A stretch of DNA of 64,000 nucleotides from Bacteroidales bacterium. Lineage in GTDB: Bacteria > Bacteroidota > Bacteroidia > Bacteroidales > 4484-276. Made by a program: the position numbers and the translations under genes. The stretch covers positions 107,399 through 171,398 of the forward strand of contig DASRND010000007.1 of assembly GCA_035647615.1 (NCBI GenBank), written 5' to 3'. The notes beneath the pieces are model-generated. The model was not told the origin of the DNA. It was given only the letters and a program-made list of their open reading frames with translations, and made no database searches. Positions 45,105 to 51,929 of the stretch are shown here, in pieces (position 1 is the stretch's first letter; every line of letters begins with the position of its first letter).

Positions 45105-47054
45105 TTAGTGTTGGAATTCCACACCATTTAAAAATAAGGATGTATCATTTTCTGTATCTGATTTTTGCATAGTGAATTCATAGCAACTCCCGAAATGAAA
45201 AACCGTTTGCGCTTTTCCGCGGCCTTTCTGTCTGCCAGGAACAAAACTCTGATTGTTGCCTGAAGTAAGAATAGATAGCATGCTATTGTAGTCAAGGTAT
45301 CTGATGCCATTATCTTTGCAGTACTTCACATAGTGTGGGTAAATCTGCGGGAATTTTATTAGCATAGATGGTACCTCTGTTTCTTTATCTTTAATCCAGA
45401 ATGATGCTGTTTTTTTATTTGACGGGCTATATCCATCTACCGTTAATTCCTGAACCTGGGCTTTGATAATACTGTAGGCCAACGCCTCCCAAAACACTGT
45501 CACTGAATCGGTTCTTTGTAGCATTTGCATTGTACTTTCTCCAATTTGCAACACGGCATCCAGTACTTCGCCATCTTTGAACGGGAAAGCTAGGTGCTCT
45601 TTGCTAATGAGAAATATGCTGTATAGTAAATAGGTATGCTGCAGAATCCTTTCATCGGCATTTCGCATAGCAGGGTATCTGTCAGAGTTTTGGATAACTT
45701 GAGTAATTGATTTTTTCGCCAGCGTGAAATTGTCTTTCAGTTCATTTTCGACGTGGAGGCGCAAGTGCAATATTTCAAGAAAAACACTACCAAAACCGTT
45801 TTGCGATTTTTCGCGCAACTCATTAAATGCCTCCTTTTGGTGTTCGGTAAAGGTGGTGCTTTCGAAAGTAAGCAGAATCATCCTGCTTAATATGTTTGAT
45901 TTACGTGGTAATGAGTTTCCATCAAATATTATTCCTGATCGGATAGGAAATTTCTTTGTTTTTGTGTCGTTGGATTTTACCCCTGTTTCGCGTCCGGCAC
46001 CATCATATCCTGAGAGGATAAAATCCTCTGCCATGTGATCTGTTTCTGTGGTGTATTCTTTAAAGTAAAACAAACTATTGCAACGTGATGAAACTATCCG
46101 GCTAAGCGCTACGATGGTGGCATTATTTAATGGTGTCCCTTTGCTGTCGCTTCCGAATAGCTGCAAAAGCGGATGGATAAAAGAAGTTTTACCGGTACCC
46201 TTTTCGCCAAATAAATAGAGAAAAGGAAAAAAGTTTAGCTGTGTAAATATCAAATCCCGAAAGATTGCCAAGACGGTATATAAAATGCCAACTATTGCCT
46301 TGTTACCACTGGCCTGGTAAAACAGCTTTGACCAAGTTTTAAAATCAATAGTACCCGGTCTAAAATTGTATGCCTTATCATTGGCATAATCCTCGTTGGT
46401 TTGGTTGGCCAAGCCAGTGGCTGGCAAATAGAATGTCTTGCCCTCATCCTGTACAATACCCATGTGATCGGATTTTAAGAATTTGCATTTGAAGGTAAAA
46501 ACAGAATCAGCAAAAGCATAGAAATTATAATCCTCATTCCAACCAAGCATGGTGATGATGGTAGCTGTTTCTTCTTCGTCCATTAAATTGGCGAATATCT
46601 TTTTAAGTAAATAAGCAGTGCCCAAAAAGGTGCATCCATGAGATTTTAGAATAACTTCAAAAGCTTCCGGTTTGAGTTCACTACTTTTAACTTCGAGCAA
46701 TTTTTTCTCTGGTTTGTCTCCTTTTTGACGAGGCTTTCGCTGTACGAAAATTAGGCGACGCGAATTGTTGCTACCGTTCGTAATATTGTAAAGGCAACGC
46801 ATAACAAAATTTGATTGTTCAGTTTCGGTAACGTTGTTCTTTCGGTCAATCTGCCTGGTAACATAGATACTATCTTTGATGCAATAACCTAATTCGCTAA
46901 AGTCTGTATCGGGATTCTCACTGTCTGAAATTTCCAGCCCGTCAAGTATTTCCGCTTCGGATGCAGGTGGATGTTCAATTTCTTTTTTTATTTTTGCTGG
47001 CATAATATTATGAGCATTGCCGAAAGTATCGGTTTGCTTTTCTTCTTTGTACAT
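45105..47054 (-). CDS. Helicase-like P-loop ATPase of the island (DUF927-like)
   Basis: A 649-residue protein. The N-terminal third is unrecognised. A central domain follows with GWNEDYNFYAFADSVF, and Walker A LFGEKGTGKTSF (about 282-293). A probable Walker B lies in the stretch NSLFYFKEYT (about 335), and FPIRSGIIFDGNSLPRKSNILSRMILLTF resembles sensor-1 and arginine-finger elements of D5/DUF927-type helicases. The C-terminus has a winged-helix-like region. Probably unwinds element DNA for replication with the Toprim protein. Start codon uncertain because an overlapping small frame precedes it; MPAKIKKE at residue 18 is an alternative. Confidence 0.7.
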   Translation of the reverse strand: MYKEEKQTDTFGNAHNIMPAKIKKEIEHPPASEAEILDGLEISDSENPDTDFSELGYCIKDSIYVTRQIDRKNNVTETEQSNFVMRCLYNITNGSNNSRRLIFVQRKPRQKGDKPEKKLLEVKSSELKPEAFEVILKSHGCTFLGTAYLLKKIFANLMDEEETATIITMLGWNEDYNFYAFADSVFTFKCKFLKSDHMGIVQDEGKTFYLPATGLANQTNEDYANDKAYNFRPGTIDFKTWSKLFYQASGNKAIVGILYTVLAIFRDLIFTQLNFFPFLYLFGEKGTGKTSFIHPLLQLFGSDSKGTPLNNATIVALSRIVSSRCNSLFYFKEYTTETDHMAEDFILSGYDGAGRETGVKSNDTKTKKFPIRSGIIFDGNSLPRKSNILSRMILLTFESTTFTEHQKEAFNELREKSQNGFGSVFLEILHLRLHVENELKDNFTLAKKSITQVIQNSDRYPAMRNADERILQHTYLLYSIFLISKEHLAFPFKDGEVLDAVLQIGESTMQMLQRTDSVTVFWEALAYSIIKAQVQELTVDGYSPSNKKTASFWIKDKETEVPSMLIKFPQIYPHYVKYCKDNGIRYLDYNSMLSILTSGNNQSFVPGRQKGRGKAQTVFHFGSCYEFTMQKSDTENDTSLFLNGVEFQH

Positions 47055-47200
47055 AGTTCTGATTTTTCAATTTTTGATACTGACTTAAATTGGAAACTCT
47101 CGAAGACACAATTTCGGAGTCTGTTTTTAATCCCAATGGTCAAACTTAGTGGCGCGTCTGCCAGTTGGTTTTGAAGTCCTACCAAGCGATTTACTGTCAT
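46988..47200 (-). CDS. Possible small protein overlapping helicase start
   Basis: A 70-codon frame whose ATG overlaps the stop of the preceding 36-codon frame (ATGA at 47200-47197) and whose end overlaps the helicase-like gene in another frame. No family is recognised. The coupling is suggestive, but the overlap of 67 bases with the helicase gene speaks against both being full length. Confidence 0.3.
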   Translation of the reverse strand: MTVNRLVGLQNQLADAPLSLTIGIKNRLRNCVFESFQFKSVSKIEKSELCTKKKSKPILSAMLIILCQQK

Positions 47201-47307
47201 AGGTACTCTAAATCGTGTTGATAAATATCCATCGTCTTAGCTATGTAGGTAAGGCCATGCACTAGATTCCGCTTGTCGAAATTGATGGATACTGTTTCTT
47301 TTTTCAT
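47197..47307 (-). CDS. Possible 36-residue protein after the HTH gene
   Basis: Starts with ATG 47307 overlapping the TGA of the HTH gene and ends overlapping the next ATG. It begins MKKETVSINFDKRNLVHGL, a normal-looking amphipathic sequence. It could be a tiny accessory protein or a decayed gene. No homologue recognised. Confidence 0.35.
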   Translation of the reverse strand: MKKETVSINFDKRNLVHGLTYIAKTMDIYQHDLEYL

Positions 47308-47561
47308 CCTTCCGATTTGTTTGATAAAAGCCATTGATCAATCTCTTTTCGATCGAAAAACCAGGATTTACCAGTGGGCTTGTAAGCTCCTGGAACTTTG
47401 TTGTGCATTAATTGCTTGTAAAGAAACGACTTGCTAAAGCCGGTGTAGTCACTTAGCTCATTCAGGTTAAGAGCGGGCTTTTGAGACAACAACAAAGTTT
47501 CGATTTTTTGCTGGCTTTCCTTTACTTCTTTTAATCCGTTTAAAATTTCAGTATTTTCCAT
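47304..47561 (-). CDS. Excisionase-like helix-turn-helix protein
   Basis: An 85-residue protein from MENTEILN (an upstream ATG at 47588 gives 94). The N-terminal coiled segment (EVKESQQKIETLLLSQ) is followed by a MerR/excisionase winged helix: LNLNELSDYTGFSKSFLYKQL, then VPGAYKPTGKSWFFDRKEIDQWL. This form is common beside tyrosine integrases in Bacteroidota elements, where it directs excision or regulates the helicase gene. The context fits. Confidence 0.8.
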   Translation of the reverse strand: MENTEILNGLKEVKESQQKIETLLLSQKPALNLNELSDYTGFSKSFLYKQLMHNKVPGAYKPTGKSWFFDRKEIDQWLLSNKSEG

Positions 47562-47636
47562 GGTAGCGTTGTTATTGATACGCTGCAAAGAAAATACAGG
47601 TAAGGCGGGAGAAGAGGTATAATATGGTTAGTTTGT

Positions 47637-48830
47637 TTATACCACTTTGTTTTGGAGGGATTGGAGATTTTGGATAATAGGCAGTAAAGCAGTCATTTCC
47701 CGGGGTGGGCTATTCTTTAATTCTCCACTGCTTGCTTTGCTTGAAATATATTCGTGCATCGGTTTGTTTGTGGGCTTATCCTTAAAGGTAAAACAGTTTG
47801 CAATAGCATAAAAAACATCTTTTCGCTTTTCAATTAGTCCATCAAAATTTTTCGCAATCCCATGCAACTTAAGATTCTCAAAACCGAAAAACAATTTAAG
47901 AAACGCGTTTAATCCTTTTTCCCATTTTATCGGTATGGTTTTTTCAGGTGTAAAGACTGATGAAAAATTGCTTTGAGTTGTATGGATAAAGTTATTGTTT
48001 TTCAATTCCTCAAAAAGAAAATTAATAGTTTGTTGATTTTTCCTGAAATCAAATTTCAAATGCAAATAATAGCTTTCTTGCTTTATTTTCCTCAACTCAA
48101 TTTCACCGGTTAAAACCGAAACAAGAGCATCAAAAGTTTCGTTCAGTTTTTCATAACCTTGTAATACATCATGAGCAAATTGCTGAAACTCCTGTTTTAT
48201 TTTTTGGCTCTTTTCGGAAATTATTTTTTTTGTCCATTCAGCTTTTACTGATTCTATTATCTGGCTACGTTCTATTTTAAGCTCATCATCCAATTCAGGC
48301 AAAAGGCTAATTTCGCTTGGGTTTGGACATATTTGAGTATAAATTTCAATTTCGCCATTGGTTGTTTTTTCGGCTGTAAGCCTGGCAAAAGTATGTTTTG
48401 CTAACCCATCAACCCTTTGGTCAATCATACAATAATCAAAAGGAGCTGATTGTGTGTAGCTGCTTTTAACACTCACCTGGCTGTAATTCTTATCTATGTA
48501 TTGGCTTACCAGTTCATCATCAAAATCATACTGCACTCCATCTACGATGGCACTATTAACAAATACATAACAAGTAGCAAAAACATTACTATTCAAATGA
48601 ATTTTAAAATAATCTTTTGTGACTCTGGTTAAATCCAATATTTGTTTTATTTCACTATCGCCGGCTTTGCCAATTTCTGGTAACACCTTTTCAATCAAAA
48701 AACGAAGGCCATTAAAACTTGGATTGTTTGCCCAATAGTGCTTATCAATCCCGGGACTGATTTTTACAAGCGTTTCGATCAGTAAATTATTAAACCTGGC
48801 TACAATAGGTTTTAGTTGCTCTGTTTTCAT
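47637..48830 (-). CDS. Uncharacterised island protein, RteC-like C-terminus
   Basis: This 397-residue protein starts 5 bp after the integrase stop, so the two are co-transcribed. The N-terminal ~200 residues are mixed helix and strand, a helical, charged middle part follows (KKIISEKSQKIKQEFQQFAHDVL), and the C-terminal part has IPIKWEKGLNAFLKLFF, recalling the RteC-type 'i.W.g....L..L' pattern of Bacteroides element regulators. That resemblance is weak. Role unknown; likely a regulator or accessory protein of the element. Confidence 0.55.
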   Translation of the reverse strand: MKTEQLKPIVARFNNLLIETLVKISPGIDKHYWANNPSFNGLRFLIEKVLPEIGKAGDSEIKQILDLTRVTKDYFKIHLNSNVFATCYVFVNSAIVDGVQYDFDDELVSQYIDKNYSQVSVKSSYTQSAPFDYCMIDQRVDGLAKHTFARLTAEKTTNGEIEIYTQICPNPSEISLLPELDDELKIERSQIIESVKAEWTKKIISEKSQKIKQEFQQFAHDVLQGYEKLNETFDALVSVLTGEIELRKIKQESYYLHLKFDFRKNQQTINFLFEELKNNNFIHTTQSNFSSVFTPEKTIPIKWEKGLNAFLKLFFGFENLKLHGIAKNFDGLIEKRKDVFYAIANCFTFKDKPTNKPMHEYISSKASSGELKNSPPREMTALLPIIQNLQSLQNKVV

Positions 48831-48835
48831 AGCTT

Positions 48836-50059
48836 TTAGATTAATTTTTTAGCTGCCTCGGTCTTAGTTGAATTATCGAAGCTGTCGAGATAGATTTGTG
48901 TATCTGATTCGCTGCTGTGTCCCATCATTTCGCTAATTATTGCAGTTCCTATGTTTTCTTTTTTCAAGATAGTAGCAAAACTATGTCGGGCTACGTAGCT
49001 AGTAATATGTTTTTCAATGCCCAGCATTCTTGCTATATCGCCCATTTCACAATTAACGACCTTTAGCGCGGTCTGTATCCTTGTTTTAATTTGTTTTGGG
49101 GTTTTGTGTATTTCAGGATTAAGGATTGGGAAAGCATACTTATTGCCAAAGTTGTTATTTTGGTAAATATTGAGAATGTCTAAAGCATAATTGGAAAGTG
49201 TCAGCTTGATAACTTTTTTCGTTTTTAACCTGCGATAAGTTAATAGGGTTTCATCGTCATTATTTTCAATGTTCACAAGCTCTAGATGGGCAATATCACT
49301 GAAATTCATTCCATAACAAAAATATGAGAATAGCCAATAATTGCGGCTATCAAAACCGGGTTGCCCTGGCTCCATTTTATAGTTAAATATTTTTAATAGG
49401 TCTGCTTTGGATATTGCCCGTTTTTCAGTTTCCAGGTTCAGCTCCTTCCAAATGAAATTTTCAAAAGGATCATTGTCTAAAGATTCTTCTTTTCTTGCAC
49501 GGTTAAATAATGCTCTTAGGGTTCGCAAGTACATGCTTATTGAAGTGTCTTTTAATGCCTCATTTGAACATTGCTCCTTAAATTTATTCAAATCTTTCAA
49601 GCTCACTTTTTTCATTTCAACTTCACCTTTGAAAAACTTGTAAAACTTGCTTTTAGTGAACTGATAGGCTTGCATATTGCCAATTTTGCCGGATTTCTCC
49701 AATCGTTCAATGACCTGATCAAAATATTCAAACAGATATAATTCTTTCTTTTGTTTTACAAATTCCTCTGCAAACTCATCAAATGTAAATCCAGCATCAT
49801 CGTTTTTTTCGTTCAGTTCAGAAACAATATCCTGTGCTTGTTTCTGGAATTTCACCAATCGTTTATTTGATTTGTTGTAACCAGGAAATTTAGTGTTGAA
49901 TTGATTATTCCTTTTATCCCATTGTCCAGGTGCGCATTTAAAATTATCAGGGAAATTGTAATACTTTGTTTTCCTGTCAATGGTTAGCCTTAAATAAATC
50001 GGGCTGGTTCCATCATTGTATTTTCTACTACTAAAATGAACAATTTTTATTGTCGCCAT
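48836..50059 (-). CDS. Tyrosine site-specific integrase of the island
   Basis: A 407-residue recombinase from MATIKIVHFS (ATG 50059); a longer start at 50089 would run over the GTTTAAAC repeat. It has an N-terminal arm-binding domain (YLRLTIDRKTKYYNF), a SAM-like core-binding domain (about 100-190), and a catalytic domain ending TSYVARHSFATILKKEN ... MMGHSSESDTQIYLDSF, with the Arg, His/Gly-His and nucleophilic Tyr of the family. It lies 154 bp inside attR and would integrate the element into tRNA-Val. Clear family call; the site assignment follows from position. Confidence 0.93.
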   Translation of the reverse strand: MATIKIVHFSSRKYNDGTSPIYLRLTIDRKTKYYNFPDNFKCAPGQWDKRNNQFNTKFPGYNKSNKRLVKFQKQAQDIVSELNEKNDDAGFTFDEFAEEFVKQKKELYLFEYFDQVIERLEKSGKIGNMQAYQFTKSKFYKFFKGEVEMKKVSLKDLNKFKEQCSNEALKDTSISMYLRTLRALFNRARKEESLDNDPFENFIWKELNLETEKRAISKADLLKIFNYKMEPGQPGFDSRNYWLFSYFCYGMNFSDIAHLELVNIENNDDETLLTYRRLKTKKVIKLTLSNYALDILNIYQNNNFGNKYAFPILNPEIHKTPKQIKTRIQTALKVVNCEMGDIARMLGIEKHITSYVARHSFATILKKENIGTAIISEMMGHSSESDTQIYLDSFDNSTKTEAAKKLI

Positions 50060-50068
50060 ATCACTAAA

Positions 50069-50087
50069 GTTTAAACATAGTTTAAAC
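50069..50087. promoter_or_regulatory. Candidate integrase arm site, right
   Basis: An exact copy of the 19-mer at 16869-16887, located just before the integrase start codon. Binding here could also regulate int. Confidence 0.5.
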
Positions 50088-50212
50088 AAAAGTAGAATAA
50101 ATCAGCATATCAACGGCAAATAATGAAAACAAAATACTAACGAAAGTGTCGTTGTAATCTGGTAATAAGCCTAATATGAAAACAAATGGTTAATAGCGGA
50201 AAGGTCAAATTA

Positions 50213-50260
50213 TTGCTTGACAGGCAAGAGGTCACTGGTTCGATTCCAGTACGCCCCACA
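50213..50260 (+). repeat. Right attachment site (attR core, 48 bp)
   Basis: An exact copy of the tRNA-Val 3' part (16772-16819) without the 5' half of the tRNA, so it is a displaced fragment, not a gene. Confidence 0.92.
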
Positions 50261-50262
50261 TT

Positions 50263-50297
50263 GAAAGAAGTTAAGAAAATCTTAGCTCCTTTTTTAT
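50263..50297 (+). terminator. Displaced host terminator of tRNA-Val
   Basis: A GTTAAGA / TCTTAGC stem followed by a T run lies directly after the tRNA fragment, in the same position as the island-supplied terminator on the left. Confidence 0.55.
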
Positions 50298-50450
50298 TGG
50301 TTTGAATCAAGAATAGGCAACCTTTCAAAACCCAAAGGACAAATTCCAAAATTCTACACAAGTATGGGCTTTGTGCTTTCCCAAACGGTTATTTTACTAC
50401 TTTTGGCAGTATGAAATGTACTGTGAAAAGGCAGAAAATTTTTAAAAGAA

Positions 50451-50665
50451 TCACTGTTGTCCGGCAAAAACTTGTTAATCCGCTACGCGGAATTTGAGAA
50501 AACATTAAACCCTTATTCTACAATACTTTATCCGCTACGCGGAATTCGCCGTAGGCGATTTAGTATTTTAGCACAAAAGTAATCCTCAAATCTTCTATAC
50601 CTTGCAGAGGTTCTACCGATAGTGGGGTTTTTACATTTATAAAATATTTAACCGGACAGCAGTGA
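50451..50665. mobile_element. MITE-like element 2 with inverted termini
   Basis: Left end TCACTGTTGTCCGGCAAAA (50451-50469). The right end is the inverse of TCACTGCTGTCCGGTTAAA (50647-50665). The termini match element 1 at 4188, but the interior differs: it contains ATCCGCTACGCGGAATT twice and GCCGTAGGC. No coding capacity. It lies in the 800-bp gap between the integrase and the next lipoprotein, just outside the island. Confidence 0.65.
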
Positions 50666-50886
50666 AAAAGAATAAAGAATAGTTGTCGCTTGACCGCGTC
50701 TTTCTATTCCCAAAGTTTTGGAACAAGACTAAGAAAACGTCAAAAAATACTTCTTAAGAAAAACTCCATTCTTAGAAGTTCTTCGTGGAGCCAGTATCCC
50801 GATGAAAGCTGCCTGAGCCTGAAACAATAGTCTGAGCAGTGGTTTACCGACCTACCAGGTATAACTTAATTTGGTACTGGCAGGCG

Positions 50887-51363
50887 TCAATTGTTCCTAA
50901 TCCCTTTAACTTCATAATTACGGCCACCACCTAACCCACCTATACCAACATAAAACTCAATCGTATCAAGGTGCATAAACTTACCATGATGAAGATAATG
51001 AATTCCTGATCTTGTTGTTAAGATTCCGTTTTTATTTATCAATGAGGTAATTTTTTTATTTGGAGAAAATATTAATGTTATTTTTTCATTTGGGTTCTCA
51101 TGACTATCGTCATCATTATAGTAATCATCTTCGCTATCAATTAATTCATATTTACGAATCACTCCGTTGTAGAAAGAAGTATCATAAATTGGTGGCACGG
51201 GATTAACTGTCCAAAATTCGCTCACAACTTTGAAATTAAAGTTCCCAAGATATTCAGTTCGAAAATCTGGTCTCTGATTATTATTCTCTTTCTCACAACT
51301 GACTACAATCAATAGAATTAGAAGAGTCAAGGTAGCTATAAAAAACGTTTTTGTTGATTTCAT
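50887..51363 (-). CDS. Small lipoprotein of unknown function (cassette-like)
   Basis: A 158-residue lipoprotein with signal peptide and lipobox LIVVSC, mature start C-E-K-E-N-N-N. The body is rich in D, N and Y with a glycine-rich end (IGGLGGGRNYEVKG). No family is recognised. It lies directly downstream of the att-like palindrome at 51445-51506 and an integrase remnant, the same arrangement as the genes at 57595 and 55459. Third positions are more AT-rich than in the neighbouring T9SS genes, suggesting foreign origin. Confidence 0.65.
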   Translation of the reverse strand: MKSTKTFFIATLTLLILLIVVSCEKENNNQRPDFRTEYLGNFNFKVVSEFWTVNPVPPIYDTSFYNGVIRKYELIDSEDDYYNDDDSHENPNEKITLIFSPNKKITSLINKNGILTTRSGIHYLHHGKFMHLDTIEFYVGIGGLGGGRNYEVKGIRNN

Positions 51364-51444
51364 AATTCATGTTTTTGTGGTTTTTTTAAATGTTTTCCAG
51401 CGTTTGTGCTAATTTATTATTTTGCTTATTTTTTCATTTCTCGC

Positions 51445-51506
51445 GGCAAAAGGTACAATTACCCACTAGGCTTTGGGTGTGTATGTATGCCTTTTGCCAG
51501 TTAGCC
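51445..51506 (-). other. att-like palindrome E next to integrase remnant
   Basis: A GGCAAAAGG / CCTTTTGCC stem (51445-51453, 51490-51498) and an inner ACCCA / TGGGT pair form a hairpin of about 54 nt. On the minus strand it is preceded by GGCTAAC, whose TAA is the stop codon of the integrase remnant. It resembles an integron recombination site with the 5' core intact. A matching GTTRRRY core on the other side is not seen. Confidence 0.5.
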
Positions 51507-51698
51507 GAAATCGTCCAAAGGATTGATGATTATTCTTAATTTTTCATTTGTATCATGATCATGAAATTCCTTTAGATTCGAATGGGTGAACCTCATGATT
51601 AGCCTTCTATTAAAACTATAATTCTTTTCAAAACGTAGGATCTCCATAGGGGTGTGGCGGTGGGAGCCAATAGCCGATGCGATCAGAGGATGCCTCAT
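51501..51698 (-). pseudogene. Collapsed integrase remnant (N- and C-terminal pieces)
   Basis: A 65-codon frame. The first ~30 residues (IASAIGSHRHTPMEILRFEKNY) align with the N-terminus of the other remnants. The last residues (RIIINPLDDFG) align with the C-terminal end NPLDDII of the 58195 copy. Everything between, including the catalytic residues, is lost. The stop codon is part of the adjacent att-like core. Confidence 0.55.
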
Positions 51699-51929
51699 TT
51701 GTCAAAAAAATTTAATTATTTGACAATAATAGGGAAATTTCGTTTGGAAGGCTTTTAGTTTTTGTCGTCCCGGAAAAGCCATCTGTTCAAATTGTGCATC
51801 ATGCTTTGCCGGCCTTCACAAATCCTGTTTTTGAGCAAAAGTCAATGGTTGCAGGAATACTCCATTGTCCGAATTCCTAAATTCGACACGGATTTGGTAA
51901 TTGTGTGGACTTGATAGAATCCCCCGCCT

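Larger units (their letters stand above)
16772..50260 (+). mobile_element. Integrated genomic island in tRNA-Val carrying BREX
   Basis: The element is bounded by a perfect 48-bp direct repeat of the tRNA-Val 3' part and is about 33.4 kb long. A tyrosine integrase gene lies just inside the right end, reading inward. Inside are an excisionase-like HTH protein, a helicase-like ATPase, a Toprim protein, an iteron cluster, a BREX operon and two giant secreted proteins. No relaxase, coupling protein, terminase or capsid gene is recognisable. It therefore resembles an integrative element or satellite-type island that would need help to move between cells. The boundaries are seen in sequence; the class is inferred. 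Confidence 0.88.

Noticed and set aside
50137..50361. Minus-strand open frame containing GRTGIEPVTSCLS
   Set aside because: It is the antisense reading of the tRNA-Val fragment in attR, a well-known false protein motif, and overlaps the attachment core.
50800..50880. attC-like site 3' of the 50887 lipoprotein
   Set aside because: A CCTGCCAG / CTGGTAGG pair is present, but no GTTRRRY or RYYYAAC core in the right place, so it was not counted as a cassette site.
51700..51929. A further gene between the integrase remnant and the Omp28-related gene
   Set aside because: Only short frames and simple AT-rich sequence; nothing to support a gene or RNA.
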